Of a stretch of 64,000 bases of DNA, positions 24,274-35,345 are shown piece by piece. Under the pieces are notes generated by a model. That model was given only the letters and a program-made list of their open reading frames with translations, was not told the DNA's origin and did no database searches. The stretch spans positions 1-64,000 of the forward strand of contig WHVD01000277.1 of NCBI GenBank assembly GCA_015178975.1, given 5' to 3'. A program made the translations under genes and the position numbers. Source of the stretch: Hysterangium stoloniferum (taxonomy: Eukaryota; Basidiomycota; Agaricomycetes; Hysterangiales; Hysterangiaceae). How positions within the stretch are numbered: position 1 is the stretch's first letter; each line of letters begins with the position of its first letter.

Positions 24274-25150
24274 TTCCTGGACTGAAAAGCCTTTAATCCT
24301 CTCCTAGATTTGCTTTATGCTTCACAAGAGATTTTTTTTTTTTTCCACATGTGGCACCTGCTAACTGCAATTTTCAGTGCACACCTATTATTATCTCTCA
24401 AGGCCCATTTCGGTTTCTAAAATGTGTCCTTTTCTCTCTGTGAGTGCTCCAGCATAGAGCTGTAGTTATTCAGATGATTGTACATGTCTCTATCAATTTG
24501 ATGTTCCCATATGCTCTGTATCTGTTACATTAGGGGGATACGATATGTGTGTGAATGATGTCCTCGTTAAACACTTAACAGGCGAACTTGAAAACCCCGA
24601 ATGAAGTGGACGCCTAATTACATGTATGTTCCCATGAATGCCAAGAATTTGCCGACCAAGTTGTTTTAATAAATAAAATGTAATGTAATGTATGACATCT
24701 CAAATACAGAAAAAAATAAAAGTGTAGGAGTTGGGCATTTATTGTAGATAACCAATCCCATGGAGCAGTTGTCGTCTCTGTCCTCAGGGGACCAGCAAGG
24801 CCAGTGAATGAGTCAGGAAATACAAGGCTTGACATTAACTCCAAAATGAGTTTGCTACATAACCTGGCCCAAAGGTCTACAGGTGGGCAATTATATTGGA
24901 AGGACCCTTAGGAACTAGGGTCAAAGGAGCAAAAAAGACTTGTAAAAAACCAACAGATAAGCAACTTAATACAATTACAAACCATTTGGTTAATTAACCG
25001 CTACCAGTTTGTCTAGATAACATTAACATATACGAAATCACCAGGGACTTTTAAATATATTTCGGTGAATTTTTTCGCATTGTCCGGCGAATTCTTTATG
25101 CTCACCGGACTTGCACTTGACGGCATTACCGGCTGAGCCGATTTCTTACA
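24274..25150. other. unassigned, no gene seen
   Basis: A/T-rich DNA with short homopolymers. The only frames are short (76 codons on the minus strand at 24614-24844), and none matches a family I know. Confidence 0.4.
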
Positions 25151-25153
25151 AAG

Positions 25154-25869
25154 TTGCACCACTTCAATCGCTTAGATTCTCTGACAACGATGCCAAAATT
25201 GGACCACGTTTTCCGTCATGGTGGACCAAAAAATGGACATGCAGCTAACTTCACCTCAAGCGCGAGAGCTATTGTTATGATTCCCCAACTTGTGACGTAT
25301 TTGCCTGGTATTTTTGCCCTGTATTTCACTAGCGGGCTCGAGGTAATAAGGAACCAGTCGATTGCGTGCCGCGGGCAGACGGGGAAGGATGTATGCCTGA
25401 TCTGTAGGATGTGTGATTTTTGTCTTCTTTGGAGCAGTTCTGACGAGTACTTTCGACTGCCGGTTCTTTGTGTCCAGTCTCGGGTCCATCCATATTGTTA
25501 TTATGATGTGTGACTCTGAGTATGATTGGTTGGGTAGATGGGTATTTAGGCGTATACATTCCGAAACAGTCTGCCTATATGCGCCTGCGTTTTGTACAGG
25601 TAGCCCAGCAGATACTACGAACGATTTATAACCCGACTTGTCCCCAAATCAATTCTGGTTCTGACCGTCTCGGCCTCAATAAGAGTGTAAAATCAGTCGA
25701 CCGTTCGCCACTTCTGTATATAACTAGTACTTTGACTACTACAAAAAGACCAGACAGCGGGAAAATGTTTACAATTAGTGACCCAATTCATCAACATCCT
25801 CGATACGCCATCCGAACTGAGTTACCACCGATAAACAACGACTATTTGATAGTTCCGACGACCCGGTGA
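25154..25869 (+). other. two overlapping unassigned frames
   Basis: Plus-strand frames of 119 codons each (25154-25513 and 25510-25869) overlap by four bases in different phases. The first has a hydrophobic stretch ('LVTYLPGIFALYF') and a Cys-rich stretch ('CLICRMCDFCLLW'). The Cys-rich part could instead be an intron, since GTATGCCTG near 25391 and an AG near 25438 would frame one. I do not recognise either product. Minus-strand frames overlap too. They may be remnants of one gene convergent with the one at 26145-29214, or chance. Confidence 0.2.
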
Positions 25870-26140
25870 ACGGCGTGGCGATCAAGTGCAGGAGATGGCG
25901 AGCATGTTTAATGATGTCTGAGCATCTCCACGCTATGCATCTATCCTCTGTCGATCGGCCAATCGCCTTACAATTGCTAATAACGCGGGCAAGAGCGTCG
26001 ATAGTGGATTCTGTACGCACTTGGACGCACACATATTCCAGATCTGGAGATCTAGCTATGAACTTGATTGTCATTCTTATTATGTTCCGAATAGACCACA
26101 ACATCCATTTCTCCGGGCTTGAATTTACAGACATCGTCAA
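25775..26140 (-). other. open frame just downstream of the 26145-29214 gene; possible last exon
   Basis: About 120 codons stay open on the minus strand directly after the predicted stop at 26145. The composition is protein-like and helical ('TIDALARVISNCKAIGRSTE'). If an intron in the tail of exon 8 were spliced, this could be the true C-terminus, but no donor/acceptor pair I tried fitted both phase and consensus well. I leave it separate. Confidence 0.3.
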
Positions 26141-26144
26141 TTCT

Positions 26145-29100
26145 CTAGTATCTCAGTTGATTATGACAGTATTTGAAGAAGAATATAGGGACGTGCCTTA
26201 GGATTGAAACCATAAAAGAAGCAACGATAATGAGCTGACTGTTATGGGCTATGAACAGCGACTTGTTGTCAAGGAAATTCTCCAGCATTTCCAGGTTGAT
26301 GAATAAAGATACTGCATTCTTAGCGCTTTGAGCCAATGTCTGGATATCCACTCTTATCTTTCGGAGCACATAATTCAATACCGTTTCAGAAATGTCTAGA
26401 AACCATGTGTCCTGGGAAACGCAATGCATGAAAAGCCGATGTAATCTGTGGCTGAAAAGTCCCTGTTGATTCAACCGGGTCTCAAAGTATGCTCTGATGG
26501 CAATAAGCTCTTCTACAGACAGCGAACGCACATGGCACACGCTTTCGATGACATCCACAAGGGCACCAATGAGAAGGGGATGTTGGTTATCAGGGTCCGA
26601 TAAGTAGTGGGCGATTTCTACGATAAATATAGATGAAACCTCATCCAAGTTGGTGTGAAGCGGTAGTTTTATGAGGGAAATATAAAGGCTTGAGGTAATG
26701 GCGGTTGACAGATTATCCCACCATTGAGCGCCGGGGCAACATGTGAAGGCGCGACCCAACGATGCCATAAGCTTCAAGGCCATAGTGTCACGATTGTTCC
26801 TTAGCTGTATTTCATCATAACACAACCATAAGTCCCCTATAATTCTCGATGCTTGTTCTCGAATTTGAAGCGGGTATACGGGTCTACAAAGCATGAGTAG
26901 CTCGAGTGCATCCCAATGCTTGACGCCGCTAAGTTATCCTTACCTCAACAAATCAACACATCCTTGAATTATTATTCCCCATCTTGAAAGAGTTGCAGAT
27001 TTTCGCAGGAACTTGTTAAACACCTTGTCTCGAGATGAAAAATCCATCATTCGCCCATACACAGTCAACCTTGCCATCCACGTAGCCTTTTTGGCGTTAT
27101 GGAGGATTCGTGTCCCAACACTTTCCATCGCGTAATAGTTTGGTACAATTTCAATGCTAGACGTTGTGTGAAACGGCGTCACCACTCCCCAGTCCACAGT
27201 ATGACTGTGATATGGGGAGATATTGGATGTGGCAAACCTCCCCCGTATAAGAATAATAGTCGGTGGGTCATGGTAGCTGGTTTCTCCTTGGCACTGACAC
27301 AGGCAGGATGTGGTCACGGTTACGTGATAATAGCACTATATACTTCATTACTCACCATCTCCTCAACCCAAGCCTCTACATCGCTTCGAGACAGTGATAT
27401 GTGCTGGTCGTCGTGGTCATAGGGGGCTTGGTAACATAAATTGTGCCCAGTGGCGTTGCAGCTCCATCGTTCTCGAAGTTTCGCCCTGAAACTCTCCCTC
27501 AGACCTGTGCTGACGATCTGGTCCCATTGTTCGGACCTCAATACACCTGAAGAACGCAACGATAGTAGCTCATCAACGCCCTCTCGGAGGTTGGACGTGG
27601 TGTCTGTGGAACTCCATGGGGTCTTACCAAAAGCGGGTAGGTCATGGTAGCTCGTATTTCCGTGGCACTGAAAGCACAGGATGTAACGCAGATTGCAAGA
27701 AAATAGCATTTTACTTTACTCACCAACTCGTCAACCCAAAATTCTACATGATTTCCAGACAGTAGTAGGTGCTGGTCGTCATCGGGTGCCCGGTAACATA
27801 AATCGTGCCCGGGTTCGCAACAGATCCACCGTTCTCGAAGTTTCGTCCGGAATATCTCTCTCATTCCGGTCTTAATTATCTGGTCCCGTTTATCCGAGCT
27901 CAATTCATCTGGGGAATCCAAGGGTGGTTGCTCCTCAATGCCTCTCTGGCCGCCGGACGTGGGAGCTTTAACGGACCCCCCTGGCATCGTAACAACGGTG
28001 GGTGGGTCATAGTAGTTGGCTTTTCCTTGACACTGAAACGCGCAGGATGTGATACAGATTAGATGATAATGGCATTATACTTTACTCACGAGCTTTAAGT
28101 CGTCAGCCGAGACTTCTACGTGGTTTGCGGACAATACGTCCTGGTCGTCAACGGGGGCCCGATAACTTGGTCCCAAAGGTGGTAGCTCCTCGACGTCTTT
28201 TCGGAAGTTGGATGTGGTGTTGGTGCACCTCTCCGCCATCTGGATGGCAGTCGGTGAGCCATGGTAAGTCGGATCTCCTTGGCAGTGCAAGGCGCAGGAT
28301 GTGATACAAATTATGTGATAATAGCATGATACTTTACTCACCATCTCGTCAACCCGGACCTCTGCACCGTTTGTGGACAGTGGCATATGCTGGTGATCAT
28401 CTGGAATATCCTCAATGCCTTCTCGGTGGTTGGAGTTTCTGTTGGTAGACCGCCCTGACATCTGAACAACAGTTGGTGGGTCATGGTAGCTCGTTTCTCC
28501 TTGGCACTGAAGCGGGCAGGATGTGATATAAATTAGGTGATAATAGCATTGTACCTCACTCACCAACTCGTCAACCCAAACCTCTACATAGTTTGCAAAT
28601 ACTGGGATGTGCTGATCGTCATCTGGGGCCCGGTAACATAAATCGTGCCCTGGTTCGGTACAGCTCCAACGTTCTCGAAGCTTTGTCCGGAATATCTCTC
28701 TCATTCCCGTCTTAATGATCTGATCCCGTTGATCCGAGCTCAGTTCATCTCGGGAAAGCAAGGGTGGTTGCTCCTCTGCGCCTTCTCGGTGGTTGTACAT
28801 GGTGTTGGTAGGCCTCCCTCCCATCTTAACATCCGTCGGTGGGTCATTGTAACTCGTATCTCCTTTGAACTAAAACGGGCAGGATGTGACATGGATTACA
28901 TGATAATAGCATTATACTTTACTCACCAGCTCGTCAACCCAAACTTCTACATGGTTTGCAAACAGTGGTATGTGCTGGTCGTCCGCGAGAGTTCGGCAAC
29001 ATAAATCGTGCCCGGGTTCTTTACAGCTCCATCGTTCTCGGAGCTCCAACCGGAATCTTTTCCTCATTCTCATGTCAAGGATCAGCCCCCGTTCTTCGGA

Positions 29101-29214
29101 GCTCAACTTAAGGACATCAGTGGAAACCAAGGGTGGTAGCTCCTGGATGCCTTGGAGGGTCTCCGCCGTTGCCATATCGTGATTCCTCAGAGTCGTCCCG
29201 TTGAAAGTAGACAT
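26145..29214 (-). CDS. multi-exon protein with tandemly duplicated WxC-PGH-CY modules
   Basis: The predicted minus-strand CDS joins 29214-28927, 28869-28564, 28506-28342, 28284-28090, 28032-27724, 27667-27356, 27293-26944 and 26883-26145 (about 887 codons, no internal stop). Introns are 56-62 bp; exons 1-6 all end at phase 0. Exons 2-6 are diverged copies of one module: 'CQGETSYHDPPT', a linker, 'RTKLRERWSC.EPGHDLCYRAPDDDQH', then 'HVEVWVDEL'. Exons 3 and 4 lack the middle of the module. This W-C-H-C-Y...H...W pattern is common in basidiomycete proteins of unknown role. Exon 8 encodes a helical, Leu-rich 245-residue region with no signal peptide or membrane segment. I chose the start at 29214 because it opens the first full module. 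Intron 3 ends in AC rather than AG where its siblings end in AG; retaining its 57 bases would keep the frame. Function unknown. It is the best-preserved host gene here. Confidence 0.75.
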
Positions 29215-29239
29215 TGGGGGTAGCAGTCGTGCTCACACC

Positions 29240-29700
29240 AGAAGGGCATGCTGTGCTTCCATGGCAGCAGTGCAGCAATTAACCCGAGAGTCAATTTGTG
29301 AGTAATGCACCGCGCTTACACCGGATACACAGCGCTTCGTCACTTCCCTTTAAACAAAGTCCAAGGCCCATTCACCTTCCTTCATCCATTACAAACTCCA
29401 GGATACATTAATTCTCATACTTCATCAGCCCGTTTAATGCAAAAAGCACACATGGCCACGAGGTATAGTTTGTTATTACATAACGCGCCAACTTCACAAT
29501 TCTTGAGCGTTAGAATTCAGGGCAATCCAGCTTCTCTAGTATCGAGTGCCGCACGATCCCTGCGTGCCGGGAGTAGTTCGGCACTCAACGTCCAGCCGAA
29601 CGTACGAAGGAGTCGCACGCCTTTTGTTTCCTACGACATCTCTGTCAGTACAGTATCTAAAAATTTCGCATCCTTTCACGGATCATCATTCATTAATTCT
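29240..29700 (+). repeat. repeat R2, CpG-retaining relative of R1
   Basis: About 300 bases match R1 at 17680 in order, including 'GTGCAGCAATTAACC', 'AGAGTCAATTTGTGAG', 'GGATACACAGCG' and 'ATGGCCACGAGGTATAG'. An open frame of 140 codons (29305-29727) runs through it, but its N-terminal part is the repeated non-coding-like region. CG dinucleotides are frequent, unlike in R1. Confidence 0.6.
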
Positions 29701-29713
29701 TTCTTTTATTTCT

Positions 29714-31046
29714 CTTCTCACTTATGACATCTGGAGCCTTGCCACAAGGGGTGTTTGCGCACTTAGGTATAAATCTGAATGGTGAGATGAACCCACCTCC
29801 CACAGGGGCAGAAGTGGAGACTGCCCCAGTGGAGGTGAATCCAGGGCCATATTCTTCATCATTACCGCTATCAGAAGCGGCTGGCACCAACTGCAAATCA
29901 CAAAGGGCAGGCCAACACCCCACCTTCCAAGATTGAGCTGCTGGATGTGCAAATAGCCCAGCTAATGGCGCACAAACATAGTCTAACAAGTGACGCTAGC
30001 CCTGGTGACCTCGATGGATGAAGTGCAGCAGAAGCAGCGCTGGCGGTGACAAAGTTATTCCTTGACCCAGAAGCACTGCAATGGGCCAGGAGCATACCTT
30101 CACCCACAGGCGAGCCCTGAGGCAACAGGAAGGCCCCGATTCCTGAGATTATACCTGGGTTTAAGGCCAACCCTTTAGAGATCCGTAAGTCCACCCTTTC
30201 CTTATCTCACAGATGGACGGCCGGTCCACATGATTTCACATGTGGGCCGTCCAGACAGTCCAACAGCATTGTGGAAGGCATGTCGCAGTTCAAGGACAGT
30301 GCGGTGGCATTGCAGAATGCATGCCATACGCTACAGCATTTTGATGGCATTGTGGAATGCATGCCGTGCATTGTGACAGCTTCAATTCTGTGGTGTCTAC
30401 GCAATCATCATGCTCATACTCCCCCTCCCTTTTCTTTTTTCAGCAATTCCACGCAAGGTGGAGGAAGCCTTTAAGAACCTTCACTATGTTCCTTACATCT
30501 CCCTCACCTCCGAGGCGTGGCGAAGAGCAGAGAAAGGAGCAGAGGAGTTTACCATTTCACCATCTGGCAGCATCATTGCCAGAGGGCTGGACTGGGAGAA
30601 TGAGAAAGGCATCAGTATAATTGACTGGTTAGCAGCAGCAATGGCGGCAGTTGACCGCACTCGAGTCCATGGTGGTGTCCAAAGAGCCAATGCATTAGCA
30701 GCCCACCATGTGATTGTGATGTCAATTGCGAAGTCACATAGTTGGGACGTTGCCATGGACTATGACATTCAACAATGGGAGGCGGCTGCCCGCAACTTGT
30801 CTCATGACTTGGGCTGTTTAGATCCCAAGGCGCTGACGATCATATTGACTCGAACAGCACTTCAGTCAACAAAGGTGTCCCAGACCTCAATGGCACCACC
30901 CAAGCGCTCATGGCCAGCAGAGTCCCCCTCCCCAGCCGGATCACCGCGAAAGAGACTGCACACTGACAGGGACTCCTCACATTGTTTTCGATGTGGAGTC
31001 CAAGGCTACCTGCCCGCTGACTGCCAGTCAAAGTGTACTACGGACA
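29714..31046 (+). mobile_element. zinc-knuckle Gag-like retroelement remnant (fossil)
   Basis: Two coding-like parts, about 29714-30183 and 30442-31046, carry text typical of basidiomycete Gag-like proteins: 'IELLDVQIAQLMAHKHSL' in the first, and 'VEEAFKNLHYVPYISL', 'AVDRTRVHGG', 'AAARNLSHDL' and a CFRCG...C zinc-knuckle-like element in the second. They are separated by a 258-bp spacer with GT and AG edges. No reverse transcriptase, integrase or tyrosine recombinase follows; the remnant stops where A' sequence begins at about 31046. It has several breaks and looks like a fossil. I suspect a DIRS-like or other retroelement, but the order cannot be decided from Gag alone. Confidence 0.5.
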
Positions 31047-31720
31047 ATATATTATTTAATATTATGTGGGACTACATGCGATAAAGAGGAAGAAGGTGAA
31101 TGCAGCGTTATTGCTAACTGCAGAAAGACGATCAATGGCTAATCCCCCTTAGCCCGTCATGGTACTTGATTCGTTGTCGTCCGCCACGGGCAGAGGCAGA
31201 AACGATATGTACGCCCGTTCTGTCATCTCAAAGATCACGCCGTGAGCTTATCGTAATGAGACTGTATGCAACTTTTACACACCTCATCGGTCACGAACCA
31301 CAATGATTATTACTGTGAAAAGACGGGAAATAATCAGGTCACCTTGCGGTGGAGTGTTAAACCTTGTGAAGCGAAGACTGAAAGTGACGGCAAGCCGGTG
31401 TTGGTCAAAGTGTACGAGGCGAGAGACCCACTTGGTATTTGAGACACAAAGAGGTACGAGTTCTGTTTTGCTGGTTTGAATTTCAGGAACTGTTTGCAAC
31501 ATATCACACTTTTGATATAGTTCCCAGGCTACCTCATTTCCTATCAAGACGTGTGGTAAGAATGCACCACATCAGATTAAATAGTCCAAATAGTCCAATC
31601 ACATTCATGTTCAGGGACCCTAGCATTGCTGCGTTCTTAGGCTACAGTAACGCACTAGACAATGTGCTTTTCCAAGTTTTCCATAATCCGGGCTCTGCCT
31701 CCTCATAGCACGAAGATTAA
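31047..31720 (+). pseudogene. A'-type fragment, unit I
   Basis: It matches the fragments at 41930-42570 and 52930-53640 from 'TTTAATATTATGTGGGAC' onward. It covers the region corresponding to 'LDSLSSATGRGRN', 'HLKDHA.ELIVMRL' and 'VTLRW.VKPCEAKTESDGKPVLVK' in the A family, then the block reading 'LNSPNSPITFMFRDPSIAAF' (from about 31585). The N-terminal helical part and the C-terminal blocks are absent. Frame changes are present. The A' group lacks the stop shared by A copies and forms its own lineage. Confidence 0.65.
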
Positions 31721-32415
31721 GTTACGGACCCGTTTCATCTTGCTCCGTTCCCACCCACTCTTCGAAGCAGTCAGAGGGTACATTCAAACCTCCCGAGTGG
31801 GAAGAGCGAGTTAAAAAATACCCAGAATGAACTCAAACATAAAGATGATTCGTAATATATATGTATACATGATAGTATGAACAGAAGATAGGAATCATGA
31901 CCCTCGATTTACCATGAAACAATAAACATCACAGTTTCACAATATAGAGTAGTATCTGTTGAGAACGGTTCAACTCTATATGAGCTCAGACGTTCGGAAT
32001 GAGGTGCCCATGCCAAGGCTTTGCCGAAACACCGCTTCGAGATCAAATGCTAAGTTTCCGGGACGCGTAGCTGTGTTTGGTTTGTTTGTTGTTGGTTAGC
32101 ATTGTTCGAGGCACTTTTGGTACGAACCTTTGATTATTTAATCTTATATCGATCAGTTCAGCAGTCCGGTGAATTTCATTGTAGCGGCAATCACTGAAAT
32201 TGGTCGGCTATGCATTTGTATGGGGAAATAAGGCCACCCAATGGAATGAGATGAACGACTGGGAAGATGTAAAGAGCGCTCAGGAATAATCGAGTGCCTC
32301 ATCCGTTACCCTGACGTCACTGAGAATCAGTACCGAATCTAGTGTGGGAAATTGACTGCCCGATCTGCTCTCCGATTACACTGTGGAATCTGTAGAACTC
32401 ATCCAGGGCCAAAGT

Positions 32416-32720
32416 TATTGAAACAGTTGAATAACTCTTGACAAACACCCTGTGAGTGTGAGGAAAGTAAACACTAAGTGTATTCAACTGTGAAATAACT
32501 ACATACCTGTGAGTGTGAGGAAAGTAAACACTAAGGAGACTTTCCCACACCCACAGCGGAGTATGCTACAGGGTGCTTACCTAAGCACCTACACATCAGT
32601 TACCTTACTAGGTAACTCACTCAATACTGCACCTACAGTGCTGGGAAAAATACTACAAATATCAGAAAAATACAGGGAACATCATAGACTATGTAAGAGC
32701 TGTAATATCATACTCTAACA
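32416..32720 (-). mobile_element. solo LTR of the Copia family (fossil)
   Basis: The reverse complement matches the 5' LTR at 18434-18740, including the internal duplication. It is flanked by AAAGT on both sides (32411-32415 and 32721-32725). Removing it restores the 'CCAGGGCC...AGTTACGG' sequence seen in C2 and C3. Confidence 0.9.
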
Positions 32721-34487
32721 AAAGTTACGGTGGTGATTTTCACTTCCCTTTGATGAGCTGGTAGCCTGTAGGTAACAATTGTGTCATGAGAAGATTTCGA
32801 CACTTCAGCCCATTCCATGGTATTCAGTAGGAGTCAGCATCCCATCACGTATATTCTCGTCTAAATACATATTCTCACCTCAATCATGAATAAGCAAAAG
32901 TGGTTTAAATTACGATATGAGGAACATTCCCCAGGGGGGCAGTAGAAGGTCAAGTCAAGATAGAAAACGGTTAAAATCCTGGAAAAACAGAGTTAAAAAG
33001 TATACAAAATGAGAAATGTGACCGAACAAACGCGACGGACATACCCAACAAAGTAAATGTGACTAGACAGGTGCTTATTTTAAGCCCATGCTCTCAAGGA
33101 GACTTTGGACACCGTGCTTACCTGTCATGTACCATTCCTGATAACAATGAAGACCCATATCCATCCCCGGAATTCTGCATGGCCTTCGATAACACGAGGA
33201 AGCAAAGAATTGTTTCGTAGATCAGCAATGGCAACACTCCAAATGCAAACCTTGGTGACATTGGATGACTCTCCGTAGCACTAAAACTCTAAGTTTCTAA
33301 TTCAAACTGACAGCTGTGACAGGTGACATGGTTTAGAACTTGCTGTTAAAATTGTAAAGCCAATTTCCATAAAATGGGGGATTAGATATATATGACCGGA
33401 CCGTCATAGCCATTGTTGTGACCTTCTAATGCCACCTCTCATGTCACAGCGTCATATTTACCTTCAATACATTCACTGTTCATGTGCAGGACATGGTTCA
33501 AAGGGTGCTGTAAGACATTCGAAATGAATAGCAAGTTGAAAGCCTCACTCGTATTTCAATCTACAGCCCCTATATGTTTGTAACCTTTGTATCTATTTGT
33601 GTAAATTGTTTGATGCATTTCACTAAACTTTAAATAATGTATTTGCCTACCAGTAAATCTTAGAAGACTTTCCAGACAAAAAGGGTATAGCAATGAACAA
33701 ACAAAGCAGGAGTCGCAGCTGCAGACCGGATATAGAGGGCCAGGTGGCAAGGCGGACGCAAATGACTGAAAAGGATATATGGAGTAATATATGACACACT
33801 GAGAAATTAGGTACTCACAAAAATTATGAACGAGGGTCCTGAATTTTTTGTTTAGGACGAATCATCCACCTTCGAAAGGTGACATGACAGCTTCCCTGTA
33901 GTCGCTTAACCATCGGCATACCGGCAATATCACTTAGAACTGAGAACTTAGGATTCTAGGGCTACGGAGAGTCATCCATTCTATCGACAGAAAAACAACC
34001 GGTGAATCCGAACAGCAGTGCTGACCCTATCGGATATTAACAACAAGGTGGAAATATTGTTTTCGTGAAATTTCAAAACTCGCATATGAAGGCTTGGTCC
34101 CATCACGAGCAAAATTATAAGTACCGCTAGTGCTAATACGATTTTAGAACTATAAGCAACTTGTTGTTCCGTCGATAAACGGCGCAAACCTTTTTAAGTC
34201 ATTGACTTAATGAATGACATTGATCTTGTATTAATGAGAGAAGCCCACGGGACACTCCAGGTAAGGAAACCAATACAACAGAGATAACAAAATGTTACTC
34301 ACTTTTCACTAATACACTGCTCCAGTCTCAGGCCGGGTGTCACTTCCCGGCCACATCACCAATCCGTCATCGCAGCACTGCCTTCGGCAACATCCTCCCG
34401 TGCCATACTAACGCGCTCCTCCTCAGCGACAACGAGCTCGCGTTCCAGCATTCCTGGCCACCCCAGAAGGGTCCACTTCGTGCATTT

Positions 34488-34750
34488 TATTAAAAATAAC
34501 ATGAGTTGGCTTATTGTAATACACAATATACAAGTGGGTAATAAACTTGTAATAATAGTACTTGCTTGCCAATCAATGTGTCAGTTACTGAATCACCTTC
34601 TGACATGATAGGTAGGATGCTAGTTTAGGTGTACACTGGTTCTGGCATGCATTAACGTCAGAAAGCATGGTCCACAATTAGCATCCTCCTATGAAAAAGT
34701 GAGGAAATGGGTGAACTAGGAAAAGGGTAGTTTCATCACCAATTCCAACA
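34488..34750 (-). mobile_element. 263-bp solo-LTR-like insert (fossil)
   Basis: The insert is absent from C3 and flanked by CATTT on both sides (34483-34487 and 34751-34755). Its reverse complement starts TGTTGGAATTGGTGATG and ends TTTTTAATA. It contains a small inverted repeat, AGGATGCTA / TAGCATCCT. The TGTT start and 5-bp duplication suggest an LTR of another Copia-like family. Confidence 0.6.
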
Positions 34751-34975
34751 CATTTTGCGACACTGATCTATTTTAGACAATTTTTTAGGCATAATGCACA
34801 CTGTGTAATTTAGCAGAACTCAAATACAAAATGGCTATATCATACATGATTGATGAGACAAATGTGACGACGAGCGAGTGCGCCAGCTTGGATGGCAGCA
34901 CCACAAATTCCAATAAATAAAGCGCGAAGAGTAAATCTCAATCATAGACTACTTTTTCCAATCGATTTTATTACG

Positions 34976-35345
34976 ACGCCGTCTCATACATCTTTATTCT
35001 GTATTAGCCAAGGCACAACTGACCTATCGCTACAACGTTATATGTCCGTAGCATATCATGCTACTTTCATTTTACTCGACAAACCATTGAAAAAATCGTG
35101 CGCCTTTTTTTTTTAAATGACAAATGATCTATCTAATCCATTATATTCCATAAGTTCCACTACGGACAAAGTCCGCACCATGATTACGGCCTTTGAATAT
35201 GTGTGTCGCTGTTGGAATGAACACTGATTGCATTCCCCTACTGACCCGGCGCTCCATCCCAGGGCACAGCCAACAGTAAATACAGCCCCCACGTGCCAAA
35301 GAGCGACTATCCCTCACCATCTACTAAGATAATCGACCATCGACC
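34976..35345. other. C-A spacer, unit I
   Basis: It matches 48401-49050 and 55881-56257 in parts. It lies between the divergent C and A copies and probably held both promoters. No gene is called. Confidence 0.4.

Larger units (their letters stand above)
31721..34975 (-). pseudogene. C-family DUF6533-type membrane protein remnant (copy C1)
   Basis: This is the minus-strand relative of C2 (42726-44427) and C3 (53830-55880). Near 34190-33980 the segment corresponding to 'VYAVYRRNNKLLIVLVIVLALAVL' can be followed but is frame-disturbed. About 33290-33100 matches the 'FGVLPFLIYKTILCFLMLWKVI' transmembrane block, and 32870-32800 matches the 'MGCRLLVN' end block typical of basidiomycete DUF6533 proteins. 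A solo Copia LTR (32416-32720) and another LTR-like insert (34488-34750) interrupt it. Upstream, toward 34890, lies a weakly conserved hydrophobic stretch that may be the N-terminal part. It is divergently oriented to A4. Confidence 0.55.
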
